A stretch of 64,000 nt of DNA from NCBI GenBank assembly GCA_963725395.1, contig CAVRYH010000004.1, positions 186,001 to 250,000 of the forward strand, in the 5' to 3' direction. Source of the DNA: Bog-756 sp963725395 (GTDB lineage Bacteria; Actinomycetota; Acidimicrobiia; Acidimicrobiales; RAAP-2). Below are positions 1 through 9,026 of this stretch, piece after piece; positions within the stretch are counted from its first letter, which is position 1; every line of letters starts with the position of its first letter. Below the pieces are notes generated by a model, which searched no databases, was not told where the DNA came from, and worked only from the letters and a program-made list of their open reading frames with translations. Made by a program: the position numbers and the translations under genes.

Positions 1-1
1 G

Positions 2-511
2 GCCGGAGCACCGGCCGCCTTCGGTCCCGACCAGTTCGCCTTTGCCACCCTGGGCTCAGGCGCAACCCAACCCGACACGGTGTACGTGGCCGACGGATCC
101 AACGGCGCAACCGCGGGCGACCCCAACCAGGTGGAGAAGTACTCGCTCGAGTCCGGGGTCTGGACGCTCACCGGGTCCGTGACGGTGCCGCTGGTCGCCG
201 GTATCGCCGTCGCCGTCTACGGCGGGTCCGCCCATCTCTTCGTGACCGGCGCCACCTCCACGTCGGAGGCCGCCAACACGGTGCTCTATGGCATCACCGA
301 TTCCTCCGGCTTCGGGGGGTCCCTGAGCGGAACGGCCACGGTGCTGGCCAATGCGCCGACCGGTGACGCCTTCAAGGGTCTGGTGTTTGCACCGCCCGGC
401 CCCGCGTCGGTGACACCGGAAACACCCATCGTGATCCTCTTGCCCTGCCTGGCCGTGCTCGGGTTGGCCGGCTACGTGGTCTACCGGCGGCGGCATCGGG
501 TCATCGGCTGA
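2..511 (+). CDS. C-terminal part of a secreted, C-terminally anchored protein
   Basis: The reading frame is open from the window edge, so the N-terminus is missing. The protein resembles the C-terminal part of the next gene: both carry a TLYVAD/TVYVAD stretch followed by an acidic/Gly/Asn segment and a Trp-containing strand, which looks like a beta-propeller blade. Both end in a Pro-rich linker, the motif TPE-x-P, a hydrophobic helix of about 20 residues and a basic tail (YRRRHR). That tripartite end resembles PEP-CTERM-type sorting signals or a simple C-terminal membrane anchor. Tandem paralogy with the neighbour is clear. The function is unknown. Confidence 0.75.
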   Translation, partial: AGAPAAFGPDQFAFATLGSGATQPDTVYVADGSNGATAGDPNQVEKYSLESGVWTLTGSVTVPLVAGIAVAVYGGSAHLFVTGATSTSEAANTVLYGITDSSGFGGSLSGTATVLANAPTGDAFKGLVFAPPGPASVTPETPIVILLPCLAVLGLAGYVVYRRRHRVIG

Positions 512-619
512 CCCGACCCACCCCACTCCACCAGGCCGAGAGCCCAATGGCCCCGACTGCCGACGAATACCCGACGGATTCCGCACACCCAACAGAGCAG
601 AAGGAGAAGGAGTCAATCC

Positions 620-2470
620 ATGAGGAGCAACCGCCTACGCTGGTCACGACTACGACCCCGCCGTCGCGCCGTGACGCTGGTGGCCTCGGTGGCCACCCTG
701 GCCAGTTCGGTCGCCATCGTGGCCGGAGCGGGCACCGCCGGCGCCTCCGGTGTCCTCACACCCGGCAACCTGCTCGTCTCCACGAGCGTCTGGACCCAGG
801 ACGCCGCCATCACCCCCGGGACCACGGAGCTACCTCCCAACTGCGGTTCGGCGTCCGCTCCGTGTGTCACCGCCGTCGCTCCCGGCACCTATCCGCTGGT
901 GTTCAACAACGATGGCGTCGACGGCAGCTTCGGTGTGACCCAACCCATCGTGCTCGACGAACTGAATCCGAGCAATGACAGCCAGATCGCCTCTGTCACC
1001 GTGCCCAACAGCACACAGGCCGGCATCACCTCGACCTCCGACCAGCTCGTCACCAGCTTCTCGTCGAAGTCCGAGCTCGCCCTCAACCAGTCGACGGACG
1101 GCCAGTACGTCACCTTCATGGGCTACAACGCGCCGGTGGGCGCGCTGGATGTCTCGAACTCGAACACCCCCGGCGAGGTCGACCCGACCAACACGGCCGG
1201 CCCCGACTCCTACTACCGGGCCGTCGCCCAGCTCGACGGCAACAGCAACTTCCAGTTCACCGAGACCAATGCCTACAGCGGCAACAACGGTCGGGCCGCC
1301 ATCCTCGACCCGGCCACCAATACCATCCTCACCGCCGGGAACGGCGGGAACGGCGGGAAGCCGACGTACAAGGGCGTCGTCGTCGGGACGGGTACCCAGA
1401 TCCTCTCCCCGGCCGACGCACCCGAATCCTCCCAGTCACCGGGAACGCCGAGCCCGCTCGGGAACTTCAACCTCACCCAGCTGGGTGACGCGGCCGACAA
1501 GGCGACCAAGGACAACAACTACCGGGGCCTGACCATCGACAACAACGTCGTGTATTTCACCAAGGGGAGTGGAAGCAACGGTGTGGACACCGTCTACTAC
1601 CTCGACACCGCCGGCGGCACCTGCCCTACCGGCACGGGGATCCCGTCCTCCTCCGCCAGCCTGCCGACCGCGTCGACCTTCACCTCGCCGACGTATTCGA
1701 CCACTAACGGTGCCCTCGGTCTCTCGTCGAGCAACCCGGGGCTCAGCCCGACCAACAGCTGCATCCTGAACGGCTTCCCGACGACGCTGGCCAGCGGCAC
1801 CCCCACCTACTATCCGTTCGGGATCTGGTTCGCCAACCCCACCACCCTGTACGTCGCCGACGAGGGCAACGGTGCCAACACCTACTCGGCCGGCACCAAC
1901 ACCTACACGGCGGCGGCCGCCTCGACCACGGCCGGTCTCGAGAAGTGGACGCTGAACACCAGCACCAACACCTGGGGCCTCGACTACACCCTCCAGAGCG
2001 GGCTCGACCTGGGTACTCCCTACGCCGTGGCCAACTCGGGTTCCAACAGCTTCCCGACCGGGCTGAACAGCACCGACGGAGGGACGGGCCTCCCCTGGGC
2101 GCCGGCCACCGACGGGCTGCGCAACCTCGTCGGCCAGGTCAACGGCAACGGCACAGTCAGCATCTGGGCCTCGACCTCCACGGTGAGCGGCAGTGGCGAC
2201 CAGGGGTCGGACCCCAATCAACTGGTTTCCATCACCGACAACCTGGCCAGCACCACGCTGCCGGGCAACGAGAACTTCTCGACGGTGATGCCGGCCACCT
2301 ACGGCCAGGTCATCCGCGGCGTCTCCTTCACCCCGGCCACCGTCCCTCCCGTGGCCACCCCGGAAGTTCCCGCCGCCCTCCTGCTCCCATTGGTGGCGGT
2401 CGCCATCGGCGGCGGGGCCTTCTACGTCCAGCGCAGCCGTCGTCGCCGGCAGGGAGCCGTGGCCGTGTAG
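620..2470 (+). CDS. Secreted surface protein with TPE-type C-terminal anchor
   Basis: This is a 616-residue protein. A strong ribosome binding site (AGAAGGAGAAGGAG) lies just before the ATG. The N-terminus is Arg-rich, followed by a hydrophobic signal segment ending in a small-residue stretch at about residues 20-42. The body is rich in Ser, Thr, Asn and Gly and looks like extracellular beta structure, with YVADEGNGAN near residue 413. The C-terminus has a Pro linker, ATPEVP, a hydrophobic helix and an RSRRRR tail, matching the upstream paralogue. It is probably a surface-exposed repeat or propeller protein. No enzymatic motif was recognised. Confidence 0.8.
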   Translation: MRSNRLRWSRLRPRRRAVTLVASVATLASSVAIVAGAGTAGASGVLTPGNLLVSTSVWTQDAAITPGTTELPPNCGSASAPCVTAVAPGTYPLVFNNDGVDGSFGVTQPIVLDELNPSNDSQIASVTVPNSTQAGITSTSDQLVTSFSSKSELALNQSTDGQYVTFMGYNAPVGALDVSNSNTPGEVDPTNTAGPDSYYRAVAQLDGNSNFQFTETNAYSGNNGRAAILDPATNTILTAGNGGNGGKPTYKGVVVGTGTQILSPADAPESSQSPGTPSPLGNFNLTQLGDAADKATKDNNYRGLTIDNNVVYFTKGSGSNGVDTVYYLDTAGGTCPTGTGIPSSSASLPTASTFTSPTYSTTNGALGLSSSNPGLSPTNSCILNGFPTTLASGTPTYYPFGIWFANPTTLYVADEGNGANTYSAGTNTYTAAAASTTAGLEKWTLNTSTNTWGLDYTLQSGLDLGTPYAVANSGSNSFPTGLNSTDGGTGLPWAPATDGLRNLVGQVNGNGTVSIWASTSTVSGSGDQGSDPNQLVSITDNLASTTLPGNENFSTVMPATYGQVIRGVSFTPATVPPVATPEVPAALLLPLVAVAIGGGAFYVQRSRRRRQGAVAV

Positions 2471-2594
2471 TCGAACTCCCGGCGATCGGACCAGCCTGAC
2501 GGCCCAGGGACCGACGGCCTCCCTACCCAGGACCTCGGGTACCCGTCGGGCCCGCTCCAGCCGAGTCGACGCTGCGTCGGTAGGCTCCGTCCCC

Positions 2595-3500
2595 ATGACC
2601 CCGCCCGGCCTCAAGCCACCCCCACCGCTCGGTTCGTCGGCGATGGCCCCGGGGACCTACCAGGACAGCGTGGTCATCGTCACCGGGGGTGGCACCGGGC
2701 TGGGCAAGGCGATCGCCACCGAGTTCGCCCGGCTGGGGGCCTCGGTGGGCATCCTGAGCCGGGCCGAGGAGCACCGGACGGCCGGCGCGGCCGCGGTGGA
2801 AGAGGCCGGCGGCCGGGCATGGGCGGCCGTCTGTGACATCCGTGACGCCGAGTCCATCGCGTCGGCGTTCGATTCGGTGGAGGAACACCTCGGCCCCATC
2901 GACGTCCTGGTCAACAACGCGGCGGGCAATTTTCCGGTGCCGGCCGAGGACATGAGCCCCAACGCATGGCGCACGGTGGTCGACATCGTGTTGAACGGCA
3001 CCTACCTGTGCTCCCGAGACCTGGCCCGACGCCTCATCCCCGCCGGGCGGGACGGCGCCATCGTCAATGTGGGGGCCTCCTACGCCTGGACCGGTGGGCC
3101 CGGGTTCGCCCACTCGGCGGCGGCCAAGGCCGGGGTGAAGAACCTCACCGAGACCCTGGCCGTCGAGTGGGCCCCCTACGGCATCCGGGTGAACGGTCTC
3201 GTGCCGGGGCTCATGCCCCACGAGGACGAGGTGGCCGCCATCGCTGCCGTGCCCGGCAAGTACGAGGGGCAGGACTCGCGGGTCCCGGCCGGCCGGGTCG
3301 GGTTCCCGAGGGAGCTGGCCTGGGCTGCCACCTACCTCTGTTCGCCGTACGCCAGCTACATCAGCGGTCACTCACTGGTGGTGGACGGGGCCAACTGGCA
3401 ACGGCGCCACACCGTTCAGCCGCCCTTCACCCCCATCCGTGAGCAGCTGGGCCGGCCGCCGTTCGGTGCCACCCCCGAGAAGGCGAAAGGTGCCGGCTGA
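2595..3500 (+). CDS. SDR oxidoreductase, 2,4-dienoyl-CoA reductase type
   Basis: The Rossmann motif TGGGTGLG and the NNAAG motif are present. The usual YxxxK is replaced by SAAAK, with a Tyr exactly 11 residues before that Ser (SYAW...HSAAAK). This is the arrangement known from 2,4-dienoyl-CoA reductases (Tyr, Ser, Lys), not classical SDRs. The predicted role is NADPH-dependent reduction of 2,4-dienoyl-CoA during unsaturated fatty acid beta-oxidation. The stop overlaps the ATG of the following enoyl-CoA hydratase by one base (TGATG), which suggests co-translation. An alternative ATG at 2643 (MAPGTYQ) would remove a Pro-rich leader, and neither start has a convincing ribosome binding site. Confidence 0.85.
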   Translation: MTPPGLKPPPPLGSSAMAPGTYQDSVVIVTGGGTGLGKAIATEFARLGASVGILSRAEEHRTAGAAAVEEAGGRAWAAVCDIRDAESIASAFDSVEEHLGPIDVLVNNAAGNFPVPAEDMSPNAWRTVVDIVLNGTYLCSRDLARRLIPAGRDGAIVNVGASYAWTGGPGFAHSAAAKAGVKNLTETLAVEWAPYGIRVNGLVPGLMPHEDEVAAIAAVPGKYEGQDSRVPAGRVGFPRELAWAATYLCSPYASYISGHSLVVDGANWQRRHTVQPPFTPIREQLGRPPFGATPEKAKGAG

Positions 3501-4303
3501 TGCGCGAGCTGACCGACGAGGAACACAACCTGGTGCGTCTGGAGGTGGCCGGTCCCATCGCGGTGATCACCAACAACCGCCCCGGGAAGCACAACGCCAT
3601 GAGCGACGAGATGGACCGTCGGCTCTTCGAGGTGCTCGCCGAGGTGCACGAGATGCCGGACCTCCGGGCCATCGTGTGGCGGGGAGAGGGCAAGTCGTTC
3701 TCGTCGGGCCGCGACACCGACCAGCTCGGTCTCCGCACCGAGGACATCTCCGACCTCGAGTTCATCGAGCGGGGTCACCGGCCCTCCCAGATGTTCTTCA
3801 CCATGCCGTGCCCGATCATCTGTGCCCTGAAAGGTTGGGTGATCGGCGGGGCGTTCGAGCGGTCGCTGTTGTGCGACATCCGGGTGGCGGCCGCCGGGAC
3901 CAGGATGGTGCTTCCCGAGGTGGTCCACGGGGTCATCCCCGACACCGGCGGAATGGCCCGGCTGTTCCAGATGGTGGGGCACGGCGTCGCCGCCGACCTG
4001 GCCCTCACCGGCCGGGTGATGTCCGCCGAGGAGGCCCTCACCCACGGCATCATCAGCCGGCTGGTGGCCGACGAGGAGGAACTGGATTCGGTGACCATGG
4101 CCATGGCCGAGACCATTGCCGCCGCGCCTGCCTTCACCGTCAAGATGGCCCGGCGAACCCTCTACAGCCTGGGCGTCGCCGAGGTCCAGCGCTCCATCGC
4201 CGAGGAGGCGGTGGCCCAGTCGATGGTGTTCGCCTCCGACGACTATGCCGAAATGAAGTCGGCTCGGGCCGAGGGACGCCCGCCCATCTACCGCAAGCGC
4301 TGA
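3500..4303 (+). CDS. Enoyl-CoA hydratase/isomerase family protein
   Basis: This 267-residue crotonase-fold protein is near the usual family length. The oxyanion-hole segment GKSFSSGRD is visible. Both catalytic glutamates of true hydratases appear conserved: one in GGAFERSL and one in LPEVVHG, followed by IPDTGG. It probably hydrates enoyl-CoA in beta-oxidation alongside the preceding dienoyl-CoA reductase, with which it overlaps by one base. Its acyl-chain specificity cannot be read from sequence. Confidence 0.88.
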   Translation: MRELTDEEHNLVRLEVAGPIAVITNNRPGKHNAMSDEMDRRLFEVLAEVHEMPDLRAIVWRGEGKSFSSGRDTDQLGLRTEDISDLEFIERGHRPSQMFFTMPCPIICALKGWVIGGAFERSLLCDIRVAAAGTRMVLPEVVHGVIPDTGGMARLFQMVGHGVAADLALTGRVMSAEEALTHGIISRLVADEEELDSVTMAMAETIAAAPAFTVKMARRTLYSLGVAEVQRSIAEEAVAQSMVFASDDYAEMKSARAEGRPPIYRKR

Positions 4304-4304
4304 G

Positions 4305-5867
4305 TCAGGGCACGATCGGGGGACCTCCTCCAGGGGTGACGACAGCCACACCCGCCGGCTGGGCGTCGTACGACGACCCGATCCCGGTCACCAACGCGTC
4401 CCCCACGGTGGCGATCCCCGACCAGATGGGCCCCGGGACCGGCACTGTGGTGAGAAGCGACCCCGATCCGGCGCTGCGGACCTGGAGGATGTCGCCTTCG
4501 ATGGCCGGACCGTTGAAGGTCATCCCACCGGCCACGGTGGTCGGAGCGAAGGAGGCAGCACCATCGGCCTGCCAGGCGACCGTGCCGGTGGCGGCGTCGA
4601 AGGAGTGCACGGTCGGCTCCTGGAGTGAGGTATCGCGCGGGTTGCTGGGGTCGCAAAGGACCTGGGTGTCCTTTTCGAATTTTCCGAAGTCGCCGAGGGC
4701 GGTGGATCCGTAGACGCGGTGGCCGTCGTAAGCGGTGGTGGCGATGAAGCCGCCGGCGAACCCGCCGAAGACGACATTGGTCGACCACCGGAGCGCCCCG
4801 GTGGCCGGGTCGAGCGAGTAGTAGGTTCCGTCCTTGCCCCCGGCACCGAGGAACGTGGCCGACCCGCTGGCCGTGATCCCGGCGTTGGGGGTGGCCCCGA
4901 AGTCCCAGTCGCAGTCGAGGTCCGCCAGCCTTGGGCGGTAGACCCACGCCAGCTTCCCGTTGCTGATCTGCAGGGCGATGATCGACTCGGAGAGGGAGCC
5001 GACGTTGGAGAAGTCACAGTCGGACGTGTCGAATACGACATACCCGAGCTTGGGCAGCACCGTCCCCGACGACCACACACTGCCGCACCCGTTGTACACC
5101 ACGTGACGGGCGGAGTCGGTGTCGGTGTGGAACGTCCAGTCGGGGTCCCCGGTATCGAGGTTCGCGGCGACCACGGAGCCGGTGTACCCGTTCTGCCCGT
5201 CGACGTCCACACCGAAGAGCACCTTGTCCCCCACCACCACCGGGGAGGAGAAGATGCGGGTGCCGTCCACGTCGGGATCGGGTCGGCCCGGTCGCCCCGG
5301 GTAGTTGTGCCGCCAGTACAGGGCGCCGGTGACAGCGTCGAGCGCGTAGAGCGTGTAGCCGCCACCGAAGATCACGAGGGCGGGACGGGTCCCGTTGCCC
5401 GGCTGGTACCAGGCCGAGGAGGTCACCAGGCCACCGTCGGAGGTGTCGTCCCGTGGATTCTGTCCCGGGTACGGGGTCACGGCATCCTGGGCGCTCAACT
5501 TGTACCGCCACCGCACGGTCCCGGTCTCGAGGTCCAAGGCGTAGAAGTAGTCGTCCCACGAGCCCACGTAGACCGTGCCGTCCACCACTGTCGGGGTCGC
5601 GGTGACGGCGTCACCGGTGGGGAAGAACCAGGCCACCTTGAGCCGCTTGACACTCACCGCTGTCAGGGTCGTCCGTCCGTGGAAGCTGTGCTGGGCGTCG
5701 TGGCCGTAGGTCGGCCAGTCGTAGAGGCCAGGGTTGGTGTGAACGGGCTGCGCCCCTGCGGTGCTCGCCGCGCCGGACGTGCTGAACCCGGCCAGCAGGA
5801 CTGCGGCGAGAACCACACCGGTGAGGTGGCGTCGCCACCGACATTTAACCCTGGGCATCGTTGTCAC
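4305..5867 (-). CDS. Secreted PQQ-type beta-propeller protein
   Basis: This is a 520-residue protein with a signal peptide: basic start, hydrophobic segment at about residues 15-35, then ASTAGAQ. Repeated blades have the pattern G-T-V-Y-V-G-S, Y-A-L-D-x-x-T-G-x-x-x-W, typical of PQQ/PQQ-like repeat proteins. Examples are near residues 95-120, 175-195 and 345-365, and one blade contains GSATFLGAGGKDGTYYSLD. It may be an extracellular PQQ-dependent dehydrogenase or a non-enzymatic propeller. I do not see the full set of catalytic residues of quinoprotein alcohol dehydrogenases. Its start lies 19 bases before the stop of the upstream lipoprotein gene, so the two probably form an operon read leftwards. 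Confidence 0.85.
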   Translation of the reverse strand: MTTMPRVKCRWRRHLTGVVLAAVLLAGFSTSGAASTAGAQPVHTNPGLYDWPTYGHDAQHSFHGRTTLTAVSVKRLKVAWFFPTGDAVTATPTVVDGTVYVGSWDDYFYALDLETGTVRWRYKLSAQDAVTPYPGQNPRDDTSDGGLVTSSAWYQPGNGTRPALVIFGGGYTLYALDAVTGALYWRHNYPGRPGRPDPDVDGTRIFSSPVVVGDKVLFGVDVDGQNGYTGSVVAANLDTGDPDWTFHTDTDSARHVVYNGCGSVWSSGTVLPKLGYVVFDTSDCDFSNVGSLSESIIALQISNGKLAWVYRPRLADLDCDWDFGATPNAGITASGSATFLGAGGKDGTYYSLDPATGALRWSTNVVFGGFAGGFIATTAYDGHRVYGSTALGDFGKFEKDTQVLCDPSNPRDTSLQEPTVHSFDAATGTVAWQADGAASFAPTTVAGGMTFNGPAIEGDILQVRSAGSGSLLTTVPVPGPIWSGIATVGDALVTGIGSSYDAQPAGVAVVTPGGGPPIVP

Positions 5868-5886
5868 CCCTCCGCATCCCTCCCGA

Positions 5887-7258
5887 TCAGCCGAAGCCGG
5901 CCTTGGCCGGGGCGTCCGATGCCGGCCCCTTGTCCGGGGCGGGATTCTCCGCCGGGCCCGACAGCGGGGCCACGATCCGCCCCGTCGGGTACGGGCAGAC
6001 GGACGTGGACGGCACGCACACGGTCACGCTCGTCGGGAAATCGAATCCGGTGGCGACGGCCACCGGCGTGGACGGTTGGCCGTCGGTGAAGGTCACCTTC
6101 ATCACCCTTCCCCCGTAGTTGGCAGGTCCGCAACCGCTCAGCCCACCAGAACACTGGACGTGGATGTCGATGAAGTACAGCGTCCCGTCCGGAGCGAAGG
6201 CCATGCCGAACGGGTTGTACTGGTCGGGATTCTGGCCGAGCTCGGCAATGGTCGTCCCGGGTACCGTGCCCCGTCCGGGCTCGGGCTGACCCTCGGGGGT
6301 CACCCAGCGGATGGCCGGGTCTCCGATGTAGCTGCTGATGGCGAAGCAGCCGCACGTCGGGTCCTTGGCGATCCCCGAAGGAAAGGACAGACCGCTCACG
6401 AACGGGGTTACCCGGACCTCGCTGCGGGGGTACACCCCACCCGGGCATTCCGCCGCGCTCGGTGGGCATCGATGACGCGGCGAAGCGGAGCACGCTCGAA
6501 GTGCCGACGTTGGGCACGAGCAGGTCGCCGTTGTCGTCGAGGGCCATCATCCCGGGCTGGGCCAGGCCGCCCGTCCCATCCGTATGGTGGGGCCCCACTC
6601 CCCCGGCGGTCGGGCCGTAGACGATGCAGTAGGACGTGTAGCTGGGCGCGAACCACTCCACCAGCCTCCCGCTGCTGGGTGGCGGGTACTGGCCCTGGGC
6701 GGTGGCGATGTCGTTGGCGAACACGTTGCCGGCCTTGTCGACGACGCAGCCGGTGTAGGTCTGGTTGTTGTTGAACACGCCGTTGGCTGTCGGTGGCGAG
6801 TCACTCCCGATGCTCTGGCCTGGCATCCGGTACGGTCCGGGCACGTACAGGGTCTGCCCGCTGAAAGAACCGTTGGGCTCGTCGAGTTCCTCGCCGTCCG
6901 CTGGTTCCTTGTACGGCTTGGCGCTGCCCAGATTGTCCTGCGCCGGCAGGGTCGGGTCGTAGCCAACCACGAAACGTCCGTCGGGTAGCAGGCACATCTG
7001 GCCGTTCGGATCCCAGGCCGGCACGAGCTGGCCCTGGCTGCCAGACGGCATAGACAGGAAGTCCTCCTCCTCGTTCTGGTCCCAGTACACGAGGTAGGAC
7101 GCCTTGCCGGGCGACCCGCCGTGCACCAACGCGACGCTGGTCGGCGTGGTCGACGCCGCCGTCGTCGGTGTCGACGAGGAACTGGAAGAGCAGGCCGCGA
7201 GCAAGCCCCCGCAGCCCAGCGTGACCACCGCTCCCACCAACAGCCGTCTCGACCGCAC
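5887..7258 (-). pseudogene. Propeller lipoprotein (NHL/SMP-30-like), frameshifted
   Basis: I chose the GTG at 7258 because AAGGGGG lies just upstream and the product then begins basic-hydrophobic and reaches the lipobox LAAC, followed by a Ser/Thr-rich linker. The N-terminal part (to about position 6440) continues naturally into a second frame starting with VYPRSEVRVTPFV, which holds blades such as PFGMAFAPDGTLYFID and ends at 5887. A one-base shift in the G/C runs near 6426-6445 separates the halves. It is either a real frameshift or a homopolymer error. The intact protein would be an exported sugar-dehydrogenase- or lyase-like six-bladed propeller of about 455 residues. It is upstream of and probably co-transcribed with the PQQ-repeat gene. 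Confidence 0.7.
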
Positions 7259-7381
7259 CGGTTCCCCCTTCCGCCCGGAGCCCCCCTGATCTCGCCGACA
7301 TAGTAGAAGACCCGCCGCCGTGATGTCGGGGGCGGGGCGGAGGCCGAGCATGCCGGGCGCGCTGACCGTAGAGTTTCAGCC

Positions 7382-8188
7382 GTGGTCCGACACCGTCGCT
7401 CTCCGCGCCGCTACGACGGGCAGGTGGCCGTGGTCACCGGCGCCTCGTCGGGCATCGGGCGCGCCGTGGCACTCACCCTCGCCGATCGGGGTGCTTTGGT
7501 CGTCGGGCTGGCCCGGCGTCAGACCCTGCTCGACGAGCTTGCCGACGAGCTGTCACGGCGGTCACGAGACAGCAGTACCCGGGTCTGCGACGTTTCGGAT
7601 GCGGGCACCTACCGCGACACGCTGGCCGACATCGAGCGCGATCACGGGCACGTCGACGTCCTGGTGAACAACGCCGGGGTGGACCTGATCCTGCAGGTCC
7701 CCGGCGGTGATGACGACACGGTGCGGGAGGTCTTCGACGTCAACTTCTTCAGCACGGTGGCCGGCACGCTCGCCGTGCTGCCCGGCATGGTCCGCCGACG
7801 GTCCGGCGTCGTGGTGAACGTCTCTTCGGACTCGGCCCGTGCCCCCGAGCCCGGGCAGGGCGCCTACGCCGCGTCGAAGGCGGCCGTCTCGGCGTTCAGC
7901 GAGTCCGCCGCCCACGAGGTCGCCCCCTACGGCGTCCACGTCCACGTCCTCTACCCGGGCTGGGTCCCCACGGCCATGGGGCTGTCGGGCAACGAGGACG
8001 GCGGTTCGATGCCACCCAAACTGGTGCGTCGCACCGCGAACGGCGTGGCCGCACTGCTCGCCGACCGGATGGGCGGCCAGAGGATGGACATCAACGCCGC
8101 CGCGCTGCCCCTTCTGGCGCCCATGGCCCGCACCCTCTTCCCCGTCGCCTACCAGCGGGCCATGCGCAGGATGGCCACGACCGGATAG
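7382..8188 (+). CDS. Classical short-chain dehydrogenase/reductase
   Basis: This 268-residue protein has the glycine motif TGASSGIG, the NNAG motif, a catalytic Ser in VNVSSDSA and the YAASK active site. It is therefore a complete classical NAD(P)-dependent SDR, and an extended C-terminus of about 70 residues suggests a membrane-near or lipid substrate. The start is a GTG directly after a short divergent intergenic region shared with the propeller lipoprotein. The substrate is unknown. Confidence 0.85.
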   Translation: MVRHRRSPRRYDGQVAVVTGASSGIGRAVALTLADRGALVVGLARRQTLLDELADELSRRSRDSSTRVCDVSDAGTYRDTLADIERDHGHVDVLVNNAGVDLILQVPGGDDDTVREVFDVNFFSTVAGTLAVLPGMVRRRSGVVVNVSSDSARAPEPGQGAYAASKAAVSAFSESAAHEVAPYGVHVHVLYPGWVPTAMGLSGNEDGGSMPPKLVRRTANGVAALLADRMGGQRMDINAAALPLLAPMARTLFPVAYQRAMRRMATTG

Positions 8189-8339
8189 GGCTCTGCCGGC
8201 CGGACTGCCGCGAGCCGGATAGCCTCTCGATTGATGACCGCTCGGCGAATCATTGCCCCGGAGTGCCGGTGCTGCTCAACCCCGGCGCTGGCTTCCAGCC
8301 AGGGCGAGGAGACCGCGGTCGGCGTGGAGGAGGACCTCG

Positions 8340-8810
8340 GTGGTTAGGGGCGAGGGCACCACCATCGTCAGAGGGGTCACGCCCCAGGAGGTCTTCGACT
8401 TCGTGCTCGACCCGGCCCAGTACACCAAGGCCGACACCAAGATGGTCTGGGTCACCAAGCTGGCAGACACACCTGATGGCATGGTTGCCCGCGAGGACGG
8501 GAAGTTCCTCGGTCGTTTCCGGGGATCGGTGATCACCCGCTACCGGTGGGACGCTCCGACCACCATCGACGTCACCCTGGAGCACGGCGTGCCCCGGGGG
8601 CTCCACGCCTGGTTCGAGATCGACGCCGTCGAGGGTGGGACCCGGGTCCGACACGTGGAGGAACTCGACCTCGGTCACGGACCCCTCGGATGGCTGCACG
8701 ATCTCGTCGCCGGACAGTGGTTCGCCCGCTCGGTCGAGGCCGAGGTGGCCGAGATCGGCCGCCTGCTCGAGGCGGGCGAGCGTGGACAAGGCGTGGCCGG
8801 GGCACACTGA
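8340..8810 (+). CDS. SRPBCC family (polyketide cyclase/dehydrase-like) protein
   Basis: The GTG at 8340 was chosen because GGAGGAGG precedes it by about six bases and the protein then begins directly with the conserved fold (GTTIVRGVTPQEVFDFVLDP). An upstream Arg-rich in-frame extension looks non-coding. At 156 residues it has the usual length of the START-like SRPBCC fold, a hydrophobic ligand-binding barrel with a long C-terminal helix. The ligand and role cannot be inferred. It is encoded on the same strand as the SDR before it. Confidence 0.8.
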   Translation: MVRGEGTTIVRGVTPQEVFDFVLDPAQYTKADTKMVWVTKLADTPDGMVAREDGKFLGRFRGSVITRYRWDAPTTIDVTLEHGVPRGLHAWFEIDAVEGGTRVRHVEELDLGHGPLGWLHDLVAGQWFARSVEAEVAEIGRLLEAGERGQGVAGAH

Positions 8811-9026
8811 GCCCAACGCCGGGGGCGGCCTCGCCTGAACCGGTCCCCGTTGCGACCGGCGGCCCACTGGCGTGACAGCGTCCGCCGGTTCTCGATTGTG
8901 CCGGCCGAAGATGGGTACCGCGGAATCCGACCTGCGACCACCGCCGGTCGGGAACAAGCTCGCCCCGGGTAGAACTGGACATAGGGGGAAAGCTGGAGTC
9001 ACGCCCGCGCCCGTACAGGAGGAACC

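Noticed and set aside
1436..2614. Minus-strand frame opposite the anchored surface protein
   Set aside because: Arg/Gly-rich shadow with no domain. The plus strand has a ribosome binding site, signal peptide and anchor.
4719..6089. Plus-strand frame opposite the PQQ-repeat gene
   Set aside because: Antisense GC shadow; the minus-strand product has clear repeats and a signal peptide.
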